A stretch of DNA of 64,000 bases from Trichoplax sp. H2 (lineage: Eukaryota > Placozoa > Uniplacotomia > Trichoplacea). Below, piece by piece: positions 52,126 through 64,000 of the stretch. The number at the start of each line of letters is the position of its first letter. Positions within the stretch are counted from its first letter, which is position 1. The DNA lies in contig NOWV01000023.1 in the NCBI GenBank assembly GCA_003344405.1, forward strand, positions 124,001 to 188,000, read 5' to 3'. The notes beneath the pieces were generated by a model. The model did not search any database and was not told the DNA's origin. It worked only from the letters and a program-made list of their open reading frames with translations. Position numbers and translations under genes: made by a program.

Positions 52126-55100
52126 TTATACTCTTATTGTACAACATGAGGAACCATTTGCAAACATTATGCTCGAATCATAAATGTTTGCTGAAAGAAT
52201 ACCTGAAAGCAACAGACAACATTTAAAATCATTACTTTGAATTTACCTTCGAAATAAGATGTGTCAGTTTCATTATCAGGGCAGGGAATAAATGGAGGAG
52301 GATCGTTAAGAATATTATTCCAATCCAAGTCATGAAAAAAAGGGTATGCCTTGACCTCTAAAATAGCAGAAAATATCTACTTTAATGCCATTCTGCCGAA
52401 TTCAAGGTTTACATTAATTACCTAGATAACTTTCAATCTATAGTTGCTATCACATGATGCAGCCTAGTAATAGATCTAGTTACCTTGAACACGCGGACGG
52501 TCATCAGGATTTAACTGAAGAAGGGAATCGATTAAAGACATAGCTTCCAAGCTTAGCGCTTCTTCTCCACCTGGCCAAGGGATGTCTGCTCCGTAGGACA
52601 AATAAAATGTCACGATTTTTCAAAGCATATTTTGATCTTGCGATAGGCTTATTTACATGCACTATTGTTTTATATCGGTAGCATATTTGTAATCTTACCG
52701 CGCTCTTTAATATTGTTGAATATTCTCTCAACACTTTCATCCGAAAATGGCGGAATACCAGTTAAAAATTCAAATAAACAGACACCAACTGCCCACCAAT
52801 CAACAGAGGTATCTAATAATTTGAGATAAATCCTTGAATATCATTTTCTGAAACAGCTTATATAATTTCACAATAAGTAATAATTCTAATGAGAAGTATA
52901 AGTTACCTTCATTATGATCTTCCCCTGACAAAACTTCTGGTGCTAAATAGTCTGGGGTACCAAGCAATTGATGCCGCTTTACAGGAGACCCATTCCGAGC
53001 CCTAACGCAAAACTTTGTTGTCTTTAACGGTGTCTCTTTGATCATACTATTGGAAGATGAATTACTGATACTAGGGACTGCAGGTGGTGACAATGTTCCA
53101 TCGCTATCGACAGATATAATACTAGAAAAATGATGTCCACATTTTAGATTTTTTACGGTAGAGCAAGTTGCAAGCTTTCGATTTCCTGAACGTAAATGAT
53201 CATGCTGATGGCTGCGATCTTCATCATCTTCATCGTTATACGATGATTGAAATAGATATTTTCTAATCGATTCAGTTGTATCAACTATTTCTCCTTGCAT
53301 AGGCGAGTTCTGAGTAGAACCATCGCTAATAAATGGCGAACAAAACGACGGCGATTTGATAGGATCAGTAGATGAATCATGCGTTCTATTAACATTTCGG
53401 TAGTGATCGTGACGTTCGTAATATTCCAAAGAAGATTGGTCACGGGATGCAGAACCCTAGAATGAATTAAATAAATTGGATTCTTAGTAAGTGCAATATC
53501 ACTAAATGGACTTTATTCGTGAACCCAGTAAATACTGTACAATTTTTTTCGTTATAGCAAGTTAAATGTTTAAATAGTTCAACCTAGTAAGAATTGGAGG
53601 TTTACTCTGTGGGAATATTGTAATTTAACATTCATAAATAAGGATATAATCCAAGGTGTTGATAATTATAAAATAATATAATGAAATTAGTTCGTGGGGT
53701 GAGTTTTAAATATATGAAAAGTAGAGAAGGTCAGACAGACCGTATTCACTATTGCTACGAATGTGGCCTGGTGACCGAAGCAATAGACCTTAACATTTAA
53801 CAATATTTATGATTTCTATTATCGTAGTGATATTTTTTTAATAATTCAACTATAGTGGTTACATTGCAACGTGAAATACCGCTTACAGTCTACTTTCATA
53901 ATAATTGATGATCATGACGCAGCTCAACACGGCAAAATAATAGGTAAAAGTAATGAAGTAATGTTGTATATTACATGTAATTAATTAAAAGAGGCATCTT
54001 TCCAATCTAAGGAAACAGATAGGGTAATGACATCGATAAAGAATCTATTTTTAATGTTGTTCAATACACTGTGAGTAATTGTTTGTAGGTGAAGTATTTA
54101 CAGTTATAATAGTTGTCATCAGATATCTAATGTACAGAGTATGACATTGAACTGTTAGTTAAATCATAAAAGAAAAGCAACTAGATGAAGTTAGGACACT
54201 TACAAAGGCTAGAACACTAGTTAATGATGCAACTTGTCCGGGTGTTCTATAATACGCTGCATAGCGCGAAGGAGTCACACTTGATGGTAAACAAGGGGAA
54301 CTCATCATATCCTGATAGCTAACGTCTAGGCGAAGAATAAAATAAATTAATCAAGAATATCATGTACAAGTTAGCATATTTCTTTATGAAAGATCGATAC
54401 AAGACATTGACACCTTACCACGATTTAATGTTAGCCTAGATAAGCCAAAATCGGTCAATTTTAAATAGCCTTCAGCTGAAATTAACATGTTGTCCGGCTT
54501 TAAATCACGGTGAACTATATTATGTGAATGGAGATACTCTAAGGCAGCAACAATTTGGCTAGTATAGAATCGAGCTGTTGATTCATCGAAATAGCCTAAA
54601 TTCATGAGTAACGATTTAACATCACCACCTATCATGTATTCCATAATAAGATAGACACGATCATTTGATTGTAGTGAATAAAATAAATGGACAATAAATG
54701 GACTACAGGATAGCGCCATCGCATCACGTTCAGCGATAACTTGAGTAGCCATGTTTTTGCGAATTAATTCTTCTTTTGCCATTACTTTTAAAGCGAATAA
54801 TTTGTCTCGCCGACGTGCTAAATAAACTTTAGCGAAACCGCCATGGCTAATGGGTTTAATAATTTCAAAATCGGATACACTAGGAGGCAATTTGGTGGTA
54901 ATTTGATTATACTCCTTATCATCTTTTGTGGTATTATCAAGTGGTTGTTGACAATGATAGTATTGGTAATGGTTGATGGTTGTCGATTGCCATTTGCTTT
55001 TACTTTTAGGCTCAAAGTTGAAGTGGTTCTCTTTGCTATCATCATGGTCTGGAGGAGGATGTGTACAGTCTTGGATCACACCTGGCTGGTTAGTTTTCTT

Positions 55101-55178
55101 TTCAGATTTGCACCCCATTGATTGTCCACTTCTTCCAGTGGCATTGGTATCCCTTGGATGAAATACACGATCCTCCAT
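52126..55178 (-). CDS. MASTL: Greatwall / MASTL serine-threonine kinase
   Basis: Minus-strand exons 54419-55178, 54204-54325, 52907-53456, 52699-52812, 52484-52585, 52247-52357 and 52126-52190 give 607 residues. After a polar ~100-residue N-terminus the kinase N-lobe starts ([56 protein letters not shown]), then [20 protein letters not shown], the Greatwall-specific split in the activation region ([22 protein letters not shown]), a ~190-residue insert, and [40 protein letters not shown]. The long insert before GTPDYLAPE is diagnostic of MASTL but is much shorter than the ~500 residues in vertebrates. Greatwall phosphorylates ENSA/ARPP19 to inhibit PP2A-B55 at mitotic entry. The glycine loop reads HGGFAKV, with Ala where most kinases have the last Gly. 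The acceptor at 52585/52588 is a NAGNAG pair. The ATG at 55176-55178 starts the first exon. Confidence 0.94.
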
Positions 55179-55399
55179 TGTAGTTCTGCTCGTAGTAAGA
55201 TCAGTTTTAAGATATTTAGTTGATCTCTATAGTCAATGATATAGGATTGTATTGACTGTACGCATAAAGAATATAATTTTATTAGCAATCAACAATCTTC
55301 AATACGATGCAAGTATTTTCTACATAAGATCAACTATTCAAGATGAATTTACGCCTTGCAAACTGCAACACTACACTCAAATGGGGGAAAAAATGTATG

Positions 55400-56630
55400 G
55401 TGACTCTGTGAGGACTGAGGAGCGGTATTGGATAGAAACTCTGCCACAAACTGACAAACATATACAGTAGAGCGATGAATATGGCGATTAAAGTATATAT
55501 ATATTTATATATGATGGCTCTGCGAGGACTGAGGAGCGGTATTGGATAGAAACTCTGCCACAAACTGACAAATACATACAGTAGAGCGATGAATATAGCA
55601 AGTAAAGTAGATATCGTGACTCTGTGAGGACTGAGGAGCGGTATTGGATAGAAACTCTGCCACAAACTGACAAATACATACAGTAGAGCGATGAATATAG
55701 CAAGTAAAGTAGATATCGTGACTTTGTGAGGACTGAGGAGCGGTATTGGATTATGCCACAAGCTGACAAATATATACAGTAGAGCGATGAATATAGCAAG
55801 TAAAGTATATATCGAGACTTTGTGAGGGCTGAGGAGCGGTATTGGATAGAAATTATGCCACAAACTGACAAGCACATACAGTAGAGCGATGAATATAGCA
55901 AGTAAAGTAGATATCGTGACTCTGTGAGGACTGAGGAGCGGTATTGGATAGAAATTATGCCACAAGCTGACAAATATATACAGTAGAGCGATGAATATAG
56001 CAAGTAAAGTAGATATCGTGACTCTGTGAGGACTGAGGAGCGGTATTGGATAGAAATTATGCCACAAGCTGACAAACACATACAGTAGAGCGATGAATAT
56101 GGCAAGTAAAGTAGATATCGTGACTCTGTGAGGACTGAGGAGCGGTATTGGATAGAAATTATGCCACAAGCTGACAAATATATACAGTACAGTAGAGCGA
56201 TGAATATGGCAAGTAAAGTAGATATCGTGACTCTGTGAGGACTGAGGAGCGGTATTGGATAGAAATTATGCCACAAGCTGACAAATATATACAGTAGAGC
56301 GATGAATATGGCAAGTAAAGTATATATCGAGACTTTGTGAGGACTGAGGAGTGGTATTGGATAGAAATTATGCCACAAGCTGACAAACACATACAGTAGA
56401 GCGATGAATATAGCAAGTAAAGTAGATATCGTGACTCTGTGAGGACTGAGGAGCGGTACTGGATAGAAATTATGCCACAAACTGACAAACACATACAGTA
56501 GAGCGATGAATATAGCAAGTAAAGTAGATATCGTGACTTTGTGAGGACTGAGGAGCGGTATTGGATAGAAATTATGCCACAAACTGACAAACACATACAG
56601 TAGAGCAATGAACGTGGTGAGTGCAGTATA
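55400..56630. repeat. Minisatellite, 102-bp unit, 12 copies
   Basis: The word aggactgagg recurs at 55411, 55525, 55627, 55729, 55826, 55927, 56029, 56131, 56238, 56340, 56442 and 56544, mostly 102 bp apart. Exceptions are caused by a (TA)n insertion, two small deletions and a short cagta duplication. The unit contains tctgtgaggactgaggag, ggattggatagaa-like sequence, tatgccacaa and tacagtagagcgatgaat. Because 102 is divisible by three, minus-strand frames stay open for 397 and 279 codons. The array starts ~220 bp upstream of the MASTL start codon. Confidence 0.97.
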
Positions 56631-57400
56631 AATTCGTCGTGGTAAGCCGATCTCGATGGTTGTTACGCAAATGAATGGCAATCACTATCACTATTGGCCT
56701 TCAACTTTTATCCAATACGCGTGTTGCAATGCAATTGCTAGTTTGAATATCTTCCAGCGAGTGCAGTTATTGAAATGACTGTCAACCATTGCACCAGTAC
56801 AAATACTGTATCTGCCATGTTGGTTGTAATAGGATCCCACATTGGATTTGCTCCAACTGCATCAACAAAGCGAGTATACCGCACCATGAATACGTGTGTC
56901 GACGACTGATGTCAATGACAATTTATAACTTTGAATAAATAATTCAATCATAGCAAGAATCCCAATTTGGGCAAATTGTTTTACCTCTTCTTCGACTACG
57001 AGTCTCTCAATCCTGCTAGAATGGAGTCAATGTTGTTGTTATTATTGCTTTCCAATGGGATCAATTGAGTCGGCAAGACTTGTGCGACGTCGAATCAATT
57101 TCAATAGCTAATGATAGATCGCTTTTACACTAATCTACGATGTTGATTTGGTCGATCGATCATCCTTTCTATCAAGAAATTCGGAAATAAAATGAAAATA
57201 GCAAAGCAAGCGAAAGACAGCAGAGGGACGAAGAGAGATGCTTTCCCGCAACCCAAAATGCAAATCTACTTCTAACATGAGAAGTGCAAGTGGCAGAGTA
57301 GGGCAATTACGGCGCGCATGGTGCACTATATAGCGCACAGTATCATCATGGTTGGAGGAAAAACTTGGCCAATTCAAATACTCGCGCTTGTGCAGTGATG
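56631..57400. other. Intergenic, nothing recognised
   Basis: Unique sequence between the 102-bp array and the next palindrome cluster. No supported gene. Confidence 0.45.
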
Positions 57401-57660
57401 ACAGTACAGAACTGTACAGTACAGTACTGTAGAATCATTTTCTGCCTTAGTACTGTAGACTGTAAACTGTACAGTACAGAAAACAGCAGAGTACAGTACA
57501 GTGTACTGTAGAGTAGAGTGCAGCAATACAGTACTGTGCACTGTACTCCATAGTCTGTCTGTCCATGATACTGTCGATTAAATACTCGCGTACAGTATAC
57601 TGTAGTATTTTCTGCCTTAATACTGTACACTGTACTCCGTAGTCTGTCTGTCCATGATCC
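57401..57660. repeat. Cluster of GTACTGTAC/TACAGTAC palindromes
   Basis: Runs such as actgtacagtacagtactgtag (57412 on), gtaaactgtacagtac (57462 on) and cagtacagtgtactgtag (57495 on) plus two copies of gtactccatagtctgtctgtccatgat (near 57543 and 57630). The duplication of the flanking words shows this cluster also arose partly by tandem duplication. Confidence 0.75.
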
Positions 57661-58370
57661 TGTCGAGAATGCTAGCGTAGACTGCATAGTGCTACCGAAT
57701 GGACAATGAAACACCTTTGGATGGACAGACATTTGGACTACTCTGATCCATCAATTGTGTCAAACTCTTGACTATGACTAATGGCCGTAGTTTACGATGC
57801 CGATAGTGAATGGACTGATTTTCTTTTTTAAATCAAGTAATATTTCATTGCCTGCTACTAAGCTCTGCTTAAAAGCAGTCCATTGACATCATCAATGTTC
57901 TTCAAATGGATACAAGTGATTTAGAAAACAGACATTACTGAAAGGCGGTCGCCATTTTGCCGTTTTTCTTCTCTGCTAGACAATGTCCGTCTGTCTGAGG
58001 AGAGTTGCTGATCCAAGGATTTCTTTCCAGTAGTCCAATGGCGGCGAACCACTTGAAAGTCGAAATAATGATAGTAATCATAAATCATATGTAAATACTG
58101 GACGATTCAAATCGCCATACAGTATTGACATATTCACTTTTTTTTTTTACTAGACATGTTGTTCAGGGCATCCTACACGTATAGGACAACTTCAACCAGG
58201 TGTACAGAAAGCTTGTAGTGGCATAGCCTAGCGTGGAGTTTGCAATACTGTTTGTAATGTACTACAGCATCAGGTTATGATACTGAATTTCAAGCTATGC
58301 CATAATCCAAACAAATAGTTTAGCATCGCTAGAATAGAGCCGAATGCGCTTTGAAATGAATCCATTTTGT
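57661..58370. other. Intergenic, nothing recognised
   Basis: Contains an extra copy of the word gaaaggcggtcgccat at about 57940, also found in each unit of the array that follows. No gene supported. Confidence 0.45.
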
Positions 58371-58930
58371 CGCAGAAAATAAGTAAAGAGATCGAAAATT
58401 GAAACAGATTTGTGCATTGATAGAACTACCAGTGTGTCAAGAGCTAAAATGTCGTTAAAACGGATCGAGTGTGAGAGATGGTAGACGAGGGCTACTTGTA
58501 GAAAGGCGGTCGCCATCCTTTCATGCCGTTCTTTCTTCTCTTCTTGCAAAATCACAACAAATCAAGTAAAGAGATCGAAAATTGAAACACAATTGTGCAT
58601 TGATAGAACTACCAGTGTGTCAAGAGCTAAAATGTTGTTAAAACGGATCGAGTGTGAGAGATGGTAGACGAGGGCTACTTGTAGAAAGGCGGTCGCCATC
58701 CTTTCATGCCGTTCTTTCTTCTCTTCTTGCAAAATCATGTCGCAGAAAATAAGTAAAGAGATCGAAAATTAAAATAGATTTGTGCATTGATGTGACTACC
58801 AGTGTGTCAAGGGCTAAAATGTCGTTAAAACGGATCGAGTGTGAGAGATGGTAGACGAGGGCTACTTGTAGAAAGGCGGTCGCCATCCTGTCATGTCGTT
58901 CTTTCTTCTCTTCTTGTAAAATCACAACGA
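58371..58930. repeat. Tandem repeat, ~185-bp unit, 3 copies
   Basis: The word gtaaagagatcgaaaatt starts copies at about 58382, 58565 and 58752. Units share accagtgtgtcaag, aaacggatcgagtgtgagag and gaaaggcggtcgccatcc with few differences, mostly single bases (for example atagaac versus atgtgac). Minus-strand open frames of 73 and 86 codons are by-products of the repeat. Confidence 0.95.
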
Positions 58931-59344
58931 ATCATAACTACTCCACTAAATCGATAGCAGCGCCTTTCTTTTTTCTTGAGTAGTTTTCCCTACTCTTGTT
59001 GGGTTGTGCTAGTGCCCATACAACACTGTCCTTGAATCAATAAATTACATTTTTACAGACAAATTGCGCAGGACTTTTGCCATAGTGGATCTTATTCCAA
59101 GTCGGTGATGAGACTATACTACCTTGAGTAGAAGAACTACAAAGTAGAGTGGTATACCACTGCTATGCCTGCGTTAGATCAATATCGTCTGGCAGTGTAC
59201 TGTAGAATACTTTCCCCCACCCCCCTCTCGATGTTATGCTAAAGCTGTCATTCTTGACTGTCAATAAATAATCCCCTCCAGTGACTATTGCAATTTAGTT
59301 GCTGCTACTGCCATTGAATCAACAACCTGGTCGAAAAAAACAAC

Positions 59345-59536
59345 ATGAACCGCGAGGCTAAAGCAGGAAAAACAGTAGATGATCTTTTAACTATAGAAAG
59401 TAACAATGACAATCGCAAGAGCCAGGAGCTTGACTGGGAAATATTAGATCCGCCAATGGAATCGTTAGATTTACTGAGGCAATACCATGGAAACAACGTT
59501 CAAGATGAACAAGTTTCATTTCCTTCTCAAGCAAAG
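59345..59536 (+). CDS. First coding exon of an unrecognised gene (partial)
   Basis: An ATG in fair context (acaacATGA) opens a 64-codon exon that is acidic and polar (MNREAKAGKTVDDLLTI ... SQELDWEILDPPMESLDLL ...) and ends at a good donor, caag-caaag/gtacaag, in phase 0. The composition and use of Glu, Asp and Leu look coding rather than random. Read through the donor it stops within 13 codons. I do not recognise the protein and found no convincing second exon before the window ends, so either the intron exceeds 4.4 kb or the next exon is too short to see. It may also be chance. Confidence 0.4.
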
Positions 59537-62500
59537 GTACAAGTTGATACTGCTTATCCTTTAGCTATCTTTTAATCATCCTAACTTATCCACGTAGAAA
59601 TAGCCAGATATCTTTTCTTACCAGAGACAAATCACCAATGGCAATCATTGTAAGAAAGAGTCGAACTTTATAACGATACTATCCATTCCCTTCAAAAGTT
59701 CTATACGTGCCATCCATTTAAAAGTGAACTTTCATCACCTCTCCATCATTTAATCGACGCCATGTAGAAAAAAAAATTCTTCTCCAACATCCACCAATGC
59801 TAGTATAGTCCACTGATATCAACGGACTATATTCCATTATCCTGTCATCAACAAGGACAATCTTGAATGCCATTCGTATACACACATTGAAATCATCATT
59901 TCAACGTTAAAATCATGAGATCCATTTACAACTTGATTCACTTATTGTAGAAGGATTACTCTATCTCTTCTTTTAGTATTCATTGGAAAAGGACAGTACA
60001 GGCAACAGTAGGCAATACTCTCTTCTCGATGAAAAAATAATACTCTAGTCAACCTGACTGTTGCATCTTCGGACACACTTCATCTTCTTCTTACAATAAT
60101 AATCAACCATGATTACTTAATCTAACTCTGACGGTTATCAAAAAAATGCCAAATGAAGGACCCTGACCTAAAGCATCCATGGCTCTCCATTGACTTATTT
60201 ACATTAGACGAGTATTGCTCTTGTTGGACGCGTATACAACACAGTACATCTTGAAAAGATAACTTGTGCATTTTCCACTCTTAAAATCAATCTACTGGAC
60301 AAGTTGATAACAGCATCAACAAAACCAACTGTACTCAAAATTTATCCTCCATGTCCTTAATATGGCGTAGTTTGCGCCCATTTTTCTCAGTCTTATTCGC
60401 TATACTGTACAGCACTTATTGCCTACCATTATCTGACTTTGTCACGATTAATGAATAAATGCATCAATTGAATGAGAATGCTAGTTTACCTTACCATGTC
60501 GTTGAAATGGTGACAATTTACTCAAGTTAGCTACTGCCTAACGTCATCCAATCACCGACTATACCATTTCTTAGTCATGTTTGACATTACAAATAGGTAG
60601 ACGAACAGACAAATGTTATAATACACTTGCCACCACTATCCTTTATGAATTTCGTCCATCTTAGTCATGAAAGAGATTTGTAGATATTAATAAATGATTC
60701 ATCATTATTAAGCTTGCCCTCCATGAATGTCATTAACAGCATAGTATCCTTTTTTATACACGTAATCCAAGATTAGTTACAATCCCCTATCTAGTTAGCA
60801 ATTCTCAGCAGTACGTTTGCTACAATAGTATTAAGAGTCCTGATATCATAAAGTATGGACTGATACTGTGCAATAGTTGATGGAGGCAAAAACAACGATT
60901 GAAACATTACCGTGTTGGTCTATTGGGTTAATTTATTTTATCGTTAGTTATTAGACGACTGCGTTCTAACTTTTCTCATAACTTACAAACTTTGTATCGT
61001 AACGATCACGATTGAATTGGATACTGCATCTACTGTATGGATAGAGAAATGATATAATAGTTTGCTGCAATCATTCAATGCATTTGTAACATAAATTTCC
61101 AGCAATATACCAAGTCAAGTTTTCCATCTGGAGTACGAATAATGTTGTAGATAAATATTGTCTAAATTAGTGCAATAATACCCACCGTACTCAGAAAGAA
61201 CTTCTGAAGCATAGCAGATATTACCGTTATAAATTAATATAGAGTAGACTACGCCTACGACAGCTCCAATTATCCTATAAAGGACGTCATAAGCTACTTA
61301 CGTAAAGTATTATATTAATTATTTACTCACCAAAAATCTCAAATCTAAATAATGTAAATAATTTCTTAAAGACACTACTTTAGACCCAGATCGTTTAATG
61401 GCCATGGTAATGGCTTTCATTAGTCCTACCTTACTCTGACACCTATATAAATAATATTAACAAATGAGCGCAATTTATTCTGCAAATATCTCACTTTTAG
61501 CCTTTCTTCTAGAAATAGTCAAATTCAAGCGAATCCATCATGCTACAACATAGCTTACGTTAGATGATATTTTATTTTCATTTTAATTAAAGAGTAAAAT
61601 TCTTTTACTCTCTCTCTCTCTCTTTCCCATAACGAAATTTCAATCAACCGTCATAGAGTATAGAAATACAATTTTCTTATGGATTGTAGTAATAAGATAT
61701 GGGAAAGTACCAAACGTGTACAGGCTGTAGCCGATCGATTTCTCAACACTCTGAATTTTTTCATGCTGTTTGTTAACGTGTTTATTTGCTTTACAGTCAA
61801 GATCCTTGAATGTTGTCATAGTAAGATACTTGTCACAAACAGCATATGCTTGAATATCTTTCAATTGCAACGCATTATTATTAATATCTTTACATAAATC
61901 TTCTCTATCCGGTTCTAGTTCCATCAACGTATTCACCAAAAGTAAACATAGCATGACCTCTTTACCTCTTTTACCATATCATATGGTATATAATACATAC
62001 TTCTGGCGTATATATACGCATCTACACATGTTTAAGAATGTCTATATATACTCGTACTTATACGTGTATATCAAACACTAGTTATCACTCTTATTTCTTT
62101 ACCATTTATGAACTATTTTGAAAATAGGATACTCTAATTATAATATGAATATATTGATACACGCATGTAAACATTGGTGTGAGATAAGTAAAATTTGAAA
62201 TACATCCCCTGTCTTTAGCATCCTTCAAACGTTCAAAAATCCCAATACTGCCAATTTAAATTCATGGCTCTACTTGGAATATCTAGATATCTATAATAGC
62301 AATTAAAATGTCAAACTCCACTTAGCAAATTCTCTCTTATTTCAATAATCAATTCAATCCATTATAGCAATGAACAATACACGCATTTATTGAATGGAGA
62401 TGACCATGGAAATAATAAATTTACCTAGCAATGATTGTATTGCAGCCAATCTCAACGAACAAAAAATTATTTAACTTTAATTGCAATACTTTCTGCTATG

Positions 62501-64000
62501 CTTTTCGATGTATCAATTTTGTATCCAGCATTTCAGTCGTAGTTAAACTACGATTAAATCGATATTGAGGACAAAATATATTAAATTGAAATACTAGGCA
62601 TCCTGCTTAACTTCTTGACGAATCAATTTTATGTTCAGCATCTCAATTGTGGTTAAACTTCAATCACATACTGATATTGATACAGTTATTCCCTCATTTT
62701 TATCATCCTTTTATTGTATATACAGTACAGTATCAATAATATATTAATTTAGAATGATATTGTAAAAATCTTAAAATTAAAAACTAACCCTTTTCAGTAT
62801 AGAGCTAATATTGCTCCTTAAACCTTATAGGAAAAACAAAGGGCTAAATTCTAAATGTATTGAGAGAGATATAATTCGACAAGTTATATTACATGATAAA
62901 TATTTCTTGTAGATTTTACTTTATGTTTATCTATTAAATGCTATCAAATAATTAATATCAAATTAATCGATTATTAATAGCTTGCTATTACTAAACTCTT
63001 CATCACCTTTTTTAGGAAAAACAACCAAACAAACTGTGTGGTTACTTAAATAAACTAGGAGGTAAAATATACAAAACTGACTGTATCATCTCTTGCCGAT
63101 CTTATTCAACATTATTAGATAATATATTTGCCTTAGAAATTATTACAGTATGTTGAGACTGACTTTATAATAGACAACATAATTTCTAGCAAATAAAGGT
63201 TATCTTACATCATAGTGCTTTAAGAATCGGATAATGTGCATGGCCTATACGTTAAACTCAGTGTTTTTACCAGCATTTTTTACCTAGAACAGATTACGGA
63301 CTCATGATTTACTGGTATCAAATCGGTCACTATTTAAACTTATTATGGTATTCTGTTTTTTTATTGCATTATATGGTGAAATGAATCAAAATTAGCTAAA
63401 GGATTTAAATCTTGGAAAACAAGATGGTGAGTACAAATGATACCATGAATAAATAATGTATTACATATCTGCATGACTGGTAGGCATTACAATTTATAAA
63501 AATTTGATATTCGAGTGTAACAGACAAAAAATATTATAGTAATATTTATATCAGTAAATCCCTACCAAGATGGCAATGGACAAGATATACCCTGAATATA
63601 TATTAACTTTGCAAATTTTCTTTGTTTATTGATATTAGTGAGATAATCAGTCAAATTACACACATGTAACGCAGCACTCGTTATATTGCAATAGCATACC
63701 CATATAAAAATTAATCGCTAAACTTGTCATTAAACATTCCCATTACAATTTCATCACTGCCGCAGAATAAAAATGCATCGTTAAAATTACAGACAATGTT
63801 TAACCTTTGAGGATAAATATCAATATGCACATTTCAAGCATTGATTGTACTGTACTACTAAATTCATTATGCGCCTTGAAAGAAAGCTATTGTCGTAAAC
63901 GTTATTTCTTTTTGTTATTGTATACGAAGGTTTATCTACGATTCCAGGAGTTGTTGTCTATACTACTATCGAAGTCCTAACGACATGCTGGCTCTAGGGT
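59537..64000. other. AT-rich right end, no gene recognised except a doubtful ORF
   Basis: No exon of a known family is visible on either strand. A (CT)n run lies at about 61608-61624. This may be a long intron of the gene whose first exon is proposed at 59345, or intergenic DNA. Confidence 0.5.
61640..61954 (-). CDS. Doubtful 104-residue ORF with hydrophobic start
   Basis: The longest frame of the right end starts MLCLLLVNTLMELEP, resembling a short signal sequence, followed by a polar region with three Cys/Lys-rich segments and no recognisable motif. A secreted peptide precursor is imaginable, but composition and the AT-rich setting fit a chance ORF equally well. Confidence 0.2.
   Translation of the reverse strand: MLCLLLVNTLMELEPDREDLCKDINNNALQLKDIQAYAVCDKYLTMTTFKDLDCKANKHVNKQHEKIQSVEKSIGYSLYTFGTFPYLITTIHKKIVFLYSMTVD

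Overview
The window is nuclear DNA of an animal with an AT-rich, compact genome. Nine genes with spliceosomal introns can be read by joining exons whose splice phases close. Exons are short (ZW10 has 24) and most introns are about 70-300 bp. The gene set (VCPIP1, a ZC3H4/6-type CCCH protein, ZW10, HACL2/ILVBL, a Tuba/DNMBP RhoGEF, V-ATPase subunit C, Greatwall/MASTL) is metazoan. Small introns and base composition suggest an early-branching animal such as a placozoan, but this is inference, not something the sequence proves.

Layout. 1-5490 (-): VCPIP1-like OTU deubiquitinase, 3' end outside the window, with one 3.3-kb intron holding two minisatellites. 5491-9204: two more tandem arrays and dense TACTGTACAGTA-type palindromes. 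9205-14374 (+): CCCH zinc-finger protein with a clear AT-AC (U12-type) intron. 15224-20398 (-): ZW10, complete. 20399-24624: intergenic, with a minisatellite and a 60-codon membrane microprotein. 24625-30046 (+): ILVBL/HACL2. 30047-32731: empty AT-rich DNA. 32732-37820 (-): Tuba/DNMBP-like SH3-SH3-DH-BAR protein. 39335-39855: 89-bp satellite. 41288-43247 (-): six-exon gene for an unrecognised helical protein. 44639-44938 (-): single-exon GIY-YIG nuclease-like ORF inside a palindrome-rich gap. 46626-50384 (+): V-ATPase subunit C. 52126-55178 (-): MASTL. 55400-58930: a 12-copy 102-bp array, palindromes and a 3-copy array. 59345-59536 (+): first coding exon of an unrecognised gene; the rest to 64000 shows nothing recognisable.

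The genes are ordinary housekeeping, cell-cycle and trafficking genes on both strands, not a cluster with one function. ZW10 and MASTL both act in mitosis, and VCPIP1, ZW10 and Tuba all touch membrane traffic, but nothing shows co-regulation. The unusual content is the U12 intron, GC-AG introns, eight independent minisatellites in 64 kb, the repeated self-complementary GTACTGTAC motif, the GIY-YIG ORF and the microprotein. No tRNA, rRNA, CRISPR array or intact transposon was seen.
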